Below are positions 1 through 6,556 of a stretch of DNA of 11,692 nt, in pieces. The translations under genes and the position numbers were made by a program. Each line of letters opens with the position of its first letter. Position 1 is the stretch's first letter. Origin of the DNA: an uncultured Collinsella sp. (GTDB lineage: Bacteria; Actinomycetota; Coriobacteriia; Coriobacteriales; Coriobacteriaceae). The notes beneath the pieces are model-generated. The model saw only the letters and a list, made by a program, of their open reading frames with translations. It searched no databases and was not told the origin of the DNA. Where the stretch lies: assembly GCA_900553165.1 (NCBI GenBank), contig USCN01000025.1, positions 1-11,692 of the forward strand, in the 5' to 3' direction.

Positions 1-2229
1 GTAGCGGGCGGCGATGGCAGCTTGTACCATGCCGGCGCTCATGAGGTACGTCACCAGGAAGTAGCCACCATAGGCTGCCAGGAAGATCGCACAGGTGAGG
101 CCCACGGTGCCGCCGATGCTCATATTTCCGAATATGCTCACCAGCTCGATGATCACCTTAAGTGCCACAAAGGAGTGCGCTAGGCCCACTGCCAGCGGGA
201 ACAGGAAGAATACCGCTTGCTGCGCCATCACCGAATGGCGAATCTGGCGGTCGTCGCAGCCGATCTGTGCCAGCACACGATAGCGGCGGCTGCCATCGGC
301 CACGTTGGAGAGTTGCTGGATCGACAGAATCGCCGCGCATGCAACGACCAATACAAAGCCGATGTAAATGGCTAGGTAACTAATAAGACCGTTCATTTGC
401 GCTGCTTGCGTGTACATCTCGGAGCGTGTGATGAAGGTTCCCCACGACCCCGGCTCCTTGCCGTCAACGAGCAGATTGTCGAGCACAGTGTATTTAATGC
501 TCTCGTCTGCCTCGGTCGTATCCATCCCCTGTTTGTAGTTAACGAGCAGGCTACTGGAATACGGCTGCAGATTAAGTTGGGACAACAGCTCGTCGGCAAC
601 GACGACGGTACCCCCATTACTGCCCATCGCCGAGTTGGCGATGGCCGCCGTGTCCTCATCCGACTTATCGGTTGCGGGCTTGAGCGTATACCCGCCCAAG
701 GTAAGGGTATGGCCGCCAGCCATATACTTGGTGTACATGTCGACCAGCTCGCCGCCCATATCACACGTGAGCAGATACTGGTCGTGACCGATGTGCACCG
801 GCTTCTTGCCCATCATCTGGCGCAGTTTGTTGTACTGGCTCGCCGGCGTCACAGACAGGCCTGTCATGTCGGCATTGCTACCCCCGAACGCCTTGGGAAG
901 CTTTTCGCCCATGGTCTTGCACATCTCACTTGGGGTCACCGAAGGATCCGAGCCGCCAAGCGGGTAACTCAGATACGAATCGATCTGCACATGCTCGCCG
1001 GCAACATCGGCGATATTGACCTTCTTGCCGGTCTCGTCGTTGTTGTCTGCCGACTTGCCTTTAATACCGTCTGCAACGTTATCGGGGTCGATACGATCGC
1101 CGTGCCATGCGGAGTACAAATCTACCGTTGTATCAGCCAGCACCATGCGATCGGCCTCAGACGGATTGACATACTCTTTGTAGTAGTCGAGCGTATCGGG
1201 CGCGTAATAGATATACGTCTGCGACATGTCGGCCGGATTATAGCGCTCCAGGTTTTCGTTCATCACGTTGGCAATCGACATACCGCACGTCACCGAGGTG
1301 ATGGCCAAAAACAGGAGCATCGCAATGACGCCCATCGAAAAGCACACCGTGTTGACCTTGGCCGCAAGCTGGCGCACGGTAAACATGTTGAGGCCGCGCC
1401 AATACACGCCGCGCAGGCTCTGCAGCAGCTTGATGAGCATGCCCGAGAGTCCCCAGAACAGGGCAAAGGTGCCCACGGTAACCATAGCGGTCGTAATACC
1501 AAACTGGCTCATGGCCTCTTGCAGCTTGCTGTCCGTCGCGGTTAGCGGGAACCCATCACGTAGCAGACGGTAATAGGCCACGCCCACAAGCACCACACCC
1601 ACGGCAAAGATGGCAATCGCGATCCAGGGGTTGCGTGTCTTGATGCTCTCGTTGCGACGCTCGGCACCCATAAGCTCGATGAGTTTGGTACGACGCACGG
1701 CGCGAAGGTTCAGCAGTAGCGTGAGCACAAACATTACGAGCATGCAGGCAAGGGTCAGATTGAACGCATGCACCGAGAACAAGAAGTGGAAATTGGCGAT
1801 CTGTGTCTTAAAAAGCGAGGCCGTAAAGAACGTCATGAGCTGGGAGAGTCCCACACCCAGCACAATGCCGGCGACAAAGGCCACGACCGAAACGATCACC
1901 GTCTCGAGCGCCATAATCGTGGCGACGCGCCCGCGCCCCATGCCGAGCACCTGGTACAGGCCAAACTCCTTCTTGCGGCGTTTCATGATGAAGTTATTGG
2001 CGTACACCATCAAAAAGGCCATGACACCGGCCAAAAAGTACGTCAGGTCGCCGAGTATGCTGCCCATGAGCTCGGACAGTCCCTGCTCCTTGATGCCGGC
2101 AATGTCGACCTGCATCGAGACGGTATTGAAGGCATAGAAGACCGTGACACCCAGGGTGAGCGTCAAAAGGTAGACGAGGTAGTCGCGGCCGGCGCGGCGG
2201 ACGTTGCCCCAAGCGAGTTTACAGAGCAT
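1..2229 (-). CDS. FtsX-like ABC transporter permease, BceB type (3' end cut by window)
   Basis: This is the membrane subunit of an ABC exporter of the BceAB/VexEF class, which typically removes or senses cell-wall-active peptides. 743 codons are visible with no stop, so the C-terminus lies just outside the window. I read about ten hydrophobic segments, at roughly residues 17-35, 60-80, 108-130, 155-175, 200-222, 248-268, 300-320, 618-645, 673-700 and 715-737. The first FtsX-like block carries the cytoplasmic turn RRKKEFGLYQVLGMGR (about 84-99), and a second block follows about residue 618. Between segments 7 and 8 lies a polar domain of about 300 residues (320-615), placed as in BceB. The ATG at 2229 overlaps the end of the ATPase gene by 11 bp, so the two are translationally coupled. 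No two-component system is visible, although such modules often have one. The substrate is unknown; the family call is firm. Confidence 0.92.
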   Translation of the reverse strand, partial: MLCKLAWGNVRRAGRDYLVYLLTLTLGVTVFYAFNTVSMQVDIAGIKEQGLSELMGSILGDLTYFLAGVMAFLMVYANNFIMKRRKKEFGLYQVLGMGRGRVATIMALETVIVSVVAFVAGIVLGVGLSQLMTFFTASLFKTQIANFHFLFSVHAFNLTLACMLVMFVLTLLLNLRAVRRTKLIELMGAERRNESIKTRNPWIAIAIFAVGVVLVGVAYYRLLRDGFPLTATDSKLQEAMSQFGITTAMVTVGTFALFWGLSGMLIKLLQSLRGVYWRGLNMFTVRQLAAKVNTVCFSMGVIAMLLFLAITSVTCGMSIANVMNENLERYNPADMSQTYIYYAPDTLDYYKEYVNPSEADRMVLADTTVDLYSAWHGDRIDPDNVADGIKGKSADNNDETGKKVNIADVAGEHVQIDSYLSYPLGGSDPSVTPSEMCKTMGEKLPKAFGGSNADMTGLSVTPASQYNKLRQMMGKKPVHIGHDQYLLTCDMGGELVDMYTKYMAGGHTLTLGGYTLKPATDKSDEDTAAIANSAMGSNGGTVVVADELLSQLNLQPYSSSLLVNYKQGMDTTEADESIKYTVLDNLLVDGKEPGSWGTFITRSEMYTQAAQMNGLISYLAIYIGFVLVVACAAILSIQQLSNVADGSRRYRVLAQIGCDDRQIRHSVMAQQAVFFLFPLAVGLAHSFVALKVIIELVSIFGNMSIGGTVGLTCAIFLAAYGGYFLVTYLMSAGMVQAAIAARY

Positions 2230-3004
2230 CGGAGCCCTCACCGCCCATCATGGCAACGGCCTCCATAATGCGGTCGAAGAACTCTCGGCGGTCGGTGTCG
2301 CCGCGGCGCAGCTCGGTGAAGATCTTGCCGTCGCGAATAAACAGCACACGGCTCGTGTAGCTGGCGGCAAAGCTGTCGTGCGTGACCATGAGCACGGTGG
2401 CGCGTAGACGGCGGTTAAGAGCCTCCAGGCTCTCGAGCAGCAAACGGGCGCTCTTGGAATCGAGGGCGCCGGTGGGCTCGTCGGCCAGCAGGATGTCGGG
2501 GTTGTTCACCAGCGCACGGGCAATGGCTACGCGCTGCTGCTGGCCGCCGGACATCTGGTAGGGATACTTGTCGAGCACCTGGCTGATGGACAGGCGCGCT
2601 GCCACATCCTGCACGCGGGTCGAGATCTCTGCCGAGTTTGTGCGGGCGATGGTGAGCGGCAGGGCGATGTTCTCGCGTGCCGTGAGTGTATCGAGCAGGT
2701 TGGAATCCTGGAAGATAAAGCCGAGCTCCTCGCGGCGGAACTGCGAAAGCTTAGCCTGCTTCATGCGTGTTACGTCCTGGCCGTTGATGCGGATGGTGCC
2801 GCTCGTGGCGCTATCGATGGTCGACACGCAGTTGAGCAACGTCGACTTGCCCGAGCCCGAAGCGCCCATGATGCCAACGAATTCACCGCGGTTGACGGTA
2901 AAGCTGACGTCGTTGAGCGCACGGGTCACGTTGCCCAGCGCTCCATATACCTTTTCGAGTTGCGCGACCTCCAATACCGGGGTCGCCATGTGCGTGGTTT
3001 GCAT
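2219..3004 (-). CDS. ABC transporter ATP-binding protein, BceA/LolD-like
   Basis: This is the cytoplasmic ATPase that powers the permease encoded just downstream. The 261-residue protein has every expected motif: Walker [10 protein letters not shown] at 47-55, Q-loop Gln99, signature MSGGQQQR at 151-158, Walker B ILLADEP at 171-177 and switch His209. The stretch [15 protein letters not shown] (214-228) is typical of BceA-like ATPases of the MacB/LolD group. The chosen ATG at 3004 has AAGGA six bases upstream. A second in-frame ATG five codons later lacks a comparable site. An inverted repeat lies directly against the ribosome site (see that entry). ATPase and permease form one operon read leftward. 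The drug or peptide handled cannot be read from the sequence. Confidence 0.95.
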   Translation of the reverse strand: MQTTHMATPVLEVAQLEKVYGALGNVTRALNDVSFTVNRGEFVGIMGASGSGKSTLLNCVSTIDSATSGTIRINGQDVTRMKQAKLSQFRREELGFIFQDSNLLDTLTARENIALPLTIARTNSAEISTRVQDVAARLSISQVLDKYPYQMSGGQQQRVAIARALVNNPDILLADEPTGALDSKSARLLLESLEALNRRLRATVLMVTHDSFAASYTSRVLFIRDGKIFTELRRGDTDRREFFDRIMEAVAMMGGEGSDAL

Positions 3005-3014
3005 ACCGAGTCCT

Positions 3015-3052
3015 TTCTTGCGATTAGTCTACGGCATCTATAGTCGCAAGAA
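3015..3052. promoter_or_regulatory. Inverted repeat in the leader of the ABC ATPase gene
   Basis: TTCTTGCGA at 3015-3023 is perfectly mirrored by TCGCAAGAA at 3044-3052, with 20 bases between. In a minus-strand transcript the second arm ends directly at the AGGA ribosome site of the ATPase gene. It could be an RNA hairpin that affects translation or a dyad operator for a regulator; the sequence does not decide. A smaller dyad, CCTTAC/GTAAGG at 3088-3105, lies between here and the NUDIX-Vsr gene. I see no convincing -35/-10 pair for either gene in the 148-bp divergent gap. Confidence 0.45.
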
Positions 3053-3152
3053 GCCGAGTCGGCTACCATCGATATGGCTTACGCTTGCCTTACCGTTGTG
3101 TAAGGTGCGGGTAGTTAGCCTGTCACGTGTTGATGTTGAGAGAGGACTCCTG

Positions 3153-4139
3153 TTGAAGACTGTTCATGTTGCCGCTGGGATCATTCGCAAGGAAGGATCC
3201 AACGAGCTACTGGCCGTACAGCGCGGCTATGGCGACATGCAGGGACTTTGGGAGTTCCCCGGTGGCAAGCTCATGCGCGGCGAGACGCCCGAGGACGCCG
3301 TACGCCGCGAGCTCATGGAAGAGCTGCGGGTCAAAGTCACCAACCTGCGCGATTTCTATACCGTTGAGTATGACTACCCCGATTTTCATCTCTCCATGGA
3401 ATGCTACTACTGCTCGCTCGCCGATGAATCCGATGAACCCCAGAAGCACGACCGTCAGCTCGATATCCGTTGGATTCCGCGCACCTCGCTTGCCACCGTT
3501 GAGTGGATGCCCGCCGACAAAGGGCTCATTGATGCCCTGATTGAGTTGAAGGAAGATCGGCTCGAGGCAAGCTCCGCTGATGACACCGAGGCCACCATGG
3601 CCGACGAGTCTGCTGCCAAACCCAAGCGCGCACCTAAGCGCCGTAGCAAAAAGCGCCCCAAGCCCGGTCTGCTCGACGGCGTCGATACCTCCGACCTCTC
3701 CGCTGACGAGCGCGAACTGGTCCGCCGTCGCGCCGCCATCAAAAAGTCCATGAAGGGCAACAAGCGTGCGAACACCAAACCCGAGCTGCTCGTTCGCCAG
3801 CGCCTGCGGGCGGCGGGCCTTACGGGTTATCGCTTGGAATGGAAGGTTCCCGGTAAGCCCGACATCGCCTTTCCCGGGCGCAAGATCGCCATCTTCGTCA
3901 ACGGCTGCTTTTGGCACCGCTGCCCCAAGTGTAACCCCAGCCAGCCCAAGCGCAACGTTGAGTTTTGGGAGGCAAAGTTCCGTCGCAACGTCGAGCGCGA
4001 CCGCAACGCCGTGGCAGCACTCACTCAAATGGGCTGGACGCCCATAACCATCTGGGAATGCGAACTCAAAAAGGACCGCATCGATGCCACCATGGAAAAG
4101 GTCATCGAGCAGGTGCGCGCCGCAGAGCCGCAGCGCTAA
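3153..4139 (+). CDS. NUDIX hydrolase (MutT-like) fused to Vsr-type very-short-patch mismatch endonuclease
   Basis: One 328-residue frame holds two DNA-maintenance domains. Residues 1-135 are MutT-like: the NUDIX box runs from G38 through E44, R52, E53, E56 and E57, with Arg at 59 where Gly is usual. This fold hydrolyses nucleoside triphosphates such as oxidised dNTPs. A linker at 138-190, very basic around 157-171, joins it to a Vsr-like endonuclease (about 192-328). Vsr nicks 5' of T in T:G mismatches left by 5-methylcytosine deamination. Its marks are NTKPELLVR, VPGKPDIAF with the probable catalytic Asp237, GCFWHRC (251-257), NVERDR and WEC with Cys303. The TTG start at 3153 has GAGGA six bases upstream and sits where MutT proteins begin; the frame stays open upstream only as antisense of the ABC gene. 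An ATG at 3597 with its own GAGG might give free Vsr. No cytosine methyltransferase gene is in view. Domain calls are firm; joint function is inferred. Confidence 0.9.
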   Translation: MKTVHVAAGIIRKEGSNELLAVQRGYGDMQGLWEFPGGKLMRGETPEDAVRRELMEELRVKVTNLRDFYTVEYDYPDFHLSMECYYCSLADESDEPQKHDRQLDIRWIPRTSLATVEWMPADKGLIDALIELKEDRLEASSADDTEATMADESAAKPKRAPKRRSKKRPKPGLLDGVDTSDLSADERELVRRRAAIKKSMKGNKRANTKPELLVRQRLRAAGLTGYRLEWKVPGKPDIAFPGRKIAIFVNGCFWHRCPKCNPSQPKRNVEFWEAKFRRNVERDRNAVAALTQMGWTPITIWECELKKDRIDATMEKVIEQVRAAEPQR

Positions 4140-4392
4140 CAGCGAGCATTCACACGCTCCGCATGTCCGCGCCACATCCACGTCACAAACCTTAGAAAGC
4201 CCTTAAGTCCAAAACCTTTCAAGAGTGTTACTCGATACCTCTGACCTGCAGTTTCATCGTAACACCAAACCAGGTTAAGCCTTTCTTTAGCGCTTCTTTG
4301 CAGCAGCCGCGGCATAATACTGCCAACGCACGGGACCTAGCAGCATACCCCGTGCGCAACCTTTTGGTGGACATCGAGGAGGCCGCATAAGC
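4140..4392. other. Gap after nudix-vsr, with a leader-like hairpin
   Basis: No gene is convincing in these 253 bases. Near the right end, CATAAT at 4313-4318 could be a -10 box, but I see no matching -35. It is followed by an inverted repeat, CGCACGGG at 4327-4334 and CCCGTGCG at 4349-4356 with a 14-base loop, and then by GAGGAGG at 4376-4382. Together these look like a short transcription unit leading into the small ORF at 4393. I found no clear terminator with a T-run behind the NUDIX-Vsr gene. Confidence 0.4.
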
Positions 4393-4602
4393 ATGCATTC
4401 TTCCAATGACGCAGCACAGCAGCCATCCCTAAAACATGCAGACCTTTTCTCCTTCCCCCCGACACAGAGAAACGGCCTCCTCGACTCCCCCACCACAAAA
4501 GCCAAACGCTCAACCGACCAGAGCCACAACTTGCGAGCATCGTTCGAAAAGCTCCAAGCATCCCTAGACAAGGCGTTCCCCGAACAGGCAAGAGCAATCT
4601 AA
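4393..4602 (+). CDS. Possible small protein of 69 residues, unknown function
   Basis: I do not recognise this protein. It begins MHSSNDAAQQPSLKH and is polar, rich in Ser, Gln, Lys and Ala, with no signal peptide, membrane segment or known motif. The C-terminal part (about 48-66) could form an amphipathic helix. In favour of a real gene: a strong GAGGAGG ten bases before the ATG, a possible -10 box and leader hairpin upstream, and a mostly unoccupied stretch around it. Against: the short length, the lack of any recognised domain, and a long ribosome-site spacing. It ends 25 bases before the AraC-family gene and could share its regulation. The antisense frame 4337-4900 is a less likely alternative because most of it overlaps the AraC-family gene. 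Confidence 0.4.
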   Translation: MHSSNDAAQQPSLKHADLFSFPPTQRNGLLDSPTTKAKRSTDQSHNLRASFEKLQASLDKAFPEQARAI

Positions 4603-4615
4603 GCCCATCGCGCTT

Positions 4616-4621
4616 TATACT
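4616..4621 (+). promoter_or_regulatory. Candidate -10 box for a leaderless AraC-family transcript
   Basis: TATACT ends six bases before the ATG at 4628. Transcription would therefore start at or next to the A of the start codon. No Shine-Dalgarno sequence is present between the stop of the preceding small ORF and this ATG. The -35 region (about 4593-4598, AGCAAT) is weak. Leaderless genes are common in Actinomycetota, so the arrangement is plausible but unproven. Confidence 0.45.
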
Positions 4622-4627
4622 GATGCC

Positions 4628-5566
4628 ATGCGAAACATGGATCACATAGAATTGCACCGCGGAGGACGCGAGGAAGCGTTTCCCGAGACCGCCGAAGACT
4701 GGCCCTATATTGCCGAACGCGCAGAATTCGCTCGCTATCCGGGCAATTCCGTCCCCTGGCACTGGCATTCCGAAGTTGAGCTTTTCTACATGGAGCAGGG
4801 AGCGATTGACTATCGAACGCGCGCGGCTCATGAGCACGTACGCTTTGAGGAAGGGTCCGCCGGCTTTATCAACGGCGGCGTTTTGCACAGCACGCTGCAA
4901 TCACCCAATTCGGCGCCAGCCATTCAAATGCTGCATATCTTTCAGCCGTCGATGCTCGGCGATCCCGCGGGACGTCTCCAAAAGCGCTGCATCAACCCAT
5001 TGCTTCAATGTCGAGGCGTCGATGTGCTCAAATGGTCGCCCACCAATCCCGACGATATGCCCTTTATTGATTTGCTGAAGAGCTCCTTTAGCCACGACCT
5101 TCAACGGCCGCAGAACGAGATGGCGCTTCGAAATAGTTTGTCAGAGCTCTGGATTCAGATTAACGCCAAGGCCGAACCGCTCTTTTCCTCCGACAACGCC
5201 TCTTGGATGACCAACCGCGACGTACAGTTCAAGGCAATCCTGGACTATATCCGCGCAAACTATGCAGCCGCTATAGATGTGCCCCAGATGGCATCTGCAG
5301 CCGGCGTAAGCGAAAGAGAGTGTTACCGCATTATCGAAGCTTGCGCAGGAACGACCCCGGCGACATATCTGCGTGCATACCGCGTAAACCGTGCTTGCGA
5401 ACTTTTGGCACACACCACGCGAACGGTCCAGACAGTCGCGCGCCAATGCGGCTTTGCGACAGCAAGCCATCTTGGCCAGGTATTTAAAGAACAAATGGGA
5501 TGCACTCCTTCGAGCTATCGAGCAGCGAGGCAGAATCTCGATAGCACCAGGCAGAAATCCCGCTAG
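4628..5566 (+). CDS. AraC-family transcriptional regulator with N-terminal cupin domain
   Basis: This is a cytoplasmic DNA-binding regulator of 312 residues. The N-terminal half is a cupin-like sensor: the WHWHSEVEL motif at 44-52 supplies H45, H47 and E51, and H87 in GGVLHS fits the second cupin motif. Such domains usually bind a sugar or other small ligand. The C-terminal 100 residues (about 201-298) hold two helix-turn-helix units: IDVPQMASAAGVSERECYRI, then TVQTVARQCGFATASHLGQVFKEQMGCTPSSYR, the usual AraC signature ending. The ATG at 4628 has no ribosome site and follows a -10-like TATACT, so it may be leaderless; Met4 (4637) is an alternative start. The HAD phosphatase gene begins 56 bases downstream on the same strand and is the nearest candidate target or co-transcribed partner. 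The ligand is unknown. Confidence 0.93.
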   Translation: MRNMDHIELHRGGREEAFPETAEDWPYIAERAEFARYPGNSVPWHWHSEVELFYMEQGAIDYRTRAAHEHVRFEEGSAGFINGGVLHSTLQSPNSAPAIQMLHIFQPSMLGDPAGRLQKRCINPLLQCRGVDVLKWSPTNPDDMPFIDLLKSSFSHDLQRPQNEMALRNSLSELWIQINAKAEPLFSSDNASWMTNRDVQFKAILDYIRANYAAAIDVPQMASAAGVSERECYRIIEACAGTTPATYLRAYRVNRACELLAHTTRTVQTVARQCGFATASHLGQVFKEQMGCTPSSYRAARQNLDSTRQKSR

Positions 5567-5622
5567 CCCTTCTTCTGTCACTGCATCAAACTTGCAGGCA
5601 AACAACAGAGAGGAGCAATCAT

Positions 5623-6246
5623 ATGAAGCACTTTGACCATATCGTATTTGACGTTGATGGGACATTGGCAGATACAGAAGAAAGCGTTCTGTCATCGCTT
5701 GTCCAGATTGTCCAAGAAGAGACCAGCAAAACGCTCCCCCGACACGAGCTTGATTTTGTCCTCGGCATACCCGGCAAGGATGCCCTTGAGAAACTTGGGA
5801 TCTACTCGCAGGCAACGTTGGATCGCTGGTGCCAAGTTGCCGCCAGCTTTAAAAGCACCATCAGCGTGTTTCCAGGTTTGCTTGAAGTCATCGCAACACT
5901 CGCCGACAACGGCTGCAAACTTGGCATCGTCTCCTCACGTGCGCGCGACGAATACGCAGAAGAAATTGCACCCCTTGGCTTCGATAAGTATTTTGAGCAC
6001 ATCATCCTTGTCGAAGACACAACCGAACATAAACCCGCACCCGCTCCCATGCTCGAATATCTCCGGCGTACGGGCGCGAATCCTGGCAACGTCGTCTACG
6101 TTGGCGACACCGTCTACGACGAACAATGCGCAACTTCGGCAGGGGTCAGTTTTGCCAGAGCGGCATTGGGATCACACCAAGACATCCCAAATGCCACCTA
6201 CAACCTCGAAACCCCCAACGACCTGTTAACCCTAACAACCAAATAA
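5623..6246 (+). CDS. HAD-superfamily hydrolase, phosphoglycolate phosphatase-like (subfamily IA)
   Basis: This is a soluble phosphatase of 207 residues, a normal length for Gph/PgmB-like HAD enzymes. All four HAD motifs are present: motif I DVDGT with nucleophile Asp10 and acid Asp12; motif II VSSR with Ser104; motif III Lys137 in EHKPAP; motif IV GDTVYD with Asp162 and Asp166. Residues about 15-85 form a helical cap of the type that sets substrate choice. The start has AGAGGAG about eight bases upstream. It follows the AraC-family gene by 56 bases and is probably in the same unit. Transcription should end in the convergent terminator at 6452-6482. The substrate could be a sugar phosphate, phosphoglycolate or another small phosphoester; motifs alone do not show which. 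Some members of this group are phosphomutases. Confidence 0.92.
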   Translation: MKHFDHIVFDVDGTLADTEESVLSSLVQIVQEETSKTLPRHELDFVLGIPGKDALEKLGIYSQATLDRWCQVAASFKSTISVFPGLLEVIATLADNGCKLGIVSSRARDEYAEEIAPLGFDKYFEHIILVEDTTEHKPAPAPMLEYLRRTGANPGNVVYVGDTVYDEQCATSAGVSFARAALGSHQDIPNATYNLETPNDLLTLTTK

Positions 6247-6267
6247 CCCACGCGTCCCACCCTTTCA

Positions 6268-6343
6268 GCCCCAACGCCACAAGGGCGATTGAGCAGGACG
6301 GTTTGGGCGGGTCCCGTACTTAGTTTCCAAAATCATTCCGCAG
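6268..6343 (+). repeat. Intergenic direct repeat, copy A
   Basis: The first of two diverged copies of an element of about 76-80 bases. Its left block, 6268-6288, matches 20 of 21 bases of 6369-6389 around AACGCCACAAGGGCGA. Its middle (6304-6319) and right block (6319-6343, CTTAGTTTCC... ATTCCGCAG) match 6410-6425 and 6425-6448 in order. The period is about 101-106 bases. No coding sense is visible. Confidence 0.75.
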
Positions 6344-6368
6344 CGCGAAGGCTTCTTATTATTTTTCC

Positions 6369-6448
6369 GCCCTAACGCCACAAGGGCGACGACCTCGAGT
6401 AGGTCAACCTGGGAGGGGCCAGGGCTTAGTTCCCCAATCTTTCCGCAG
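6369..6448 (+). repeat. Intergenic direct repeat, copy B
   Basis: The second copy of the element at 6268-6343. The left block can fold by itself: GCCCT at 6369-6373 pairs with AGGGC at 6383-6387. Its right part (6411-6439) is also the left arm of the large inverted repeat that encloses the terminator. The copy is therefore shared between a direct and an inverted arrangement. Confidence 0.75.
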
Positions 6449-6523
6449 GGGGCAAAAAGCCTCGCCGCGCGAGGCTTTTTGCATGCCCGAGGACGATTGG
6501 GGAACTAAGCCCTCGTCCCTCCC
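6411..6523. repeat. Large nested inverted repeat enclosing the terminator
   Basis: Arms 6411-6439 and 6495-6523 are 29 bases each. They pair along their whole length apart from one C/C mismatch (6420/6514) and one G-T pair. The inner 19 bases (6421-6439 with 6495-6513), including CTTAGTTCCCCAATC, are perfect. The 55-base interior contains the separate 14-bp terminator hairpin. The arms are far longer than an intrinsic terminator needs, so this resembles a REP/BIME-like or MITE-like unit between convergent genes. That identity is inferred. Confidence 0.8.
6452..6482. terminator. Bidirectional intrinsic terminator between HAD phosphatase and aldolase genes
   Basis: GCAAAAAGCCTCGC pairs perfectly with GCGAGGCTTTTTGC over 14 bp, with a 3-base loop. 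A GC-rich core is flanked by an A-run on one side and a T-run on the other. It can therefore stop transcription from the HAD gene on the plus strand and from the aldolase gene on the minus strand. Confidence 0.88.
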
Positions 6524-6556
6524 CGGGATATATAGCGAGTCAGAGTACCCTTGCTG

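Noticed and set aside
397..1545. 382-codon plus-strand frame
   Set aside because: It is antisense to the permease gene. The translation is rich in His, Arg and Val with no domain, while the minus strand reads a coherent membrane protein.
2568..3152. N-terminal extension of the NUDIX-Vsr frame
   Set aside because: The frame is open but antisense to the ABC ATPase. NUDIX homology and a ribosome site both begin at the TTG at 3153.
3207..4181. 324-codon minus-strand frame
   Set aside because: Antisense shadow of the NUDIX-Vsr gene, with no recognisable features.
4337..4900. 187-codon minus-strand frame
   Set aside because: It overlaps the start of the AraC-family gene on the opposite strand and has no ribosome site or motif that I can support.
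5141..5815. 224-codon minus-strand frame
   Set aside because: It overlaps two well-supported plus-strand genes (AraC family and HAD) and is Cys/Arg/Ser-rich noise.
6268..6523. CRISPR array
   Set aside because: Only two diverged direct copies and one inverted partial copy, no regular spacers and no cas gene.
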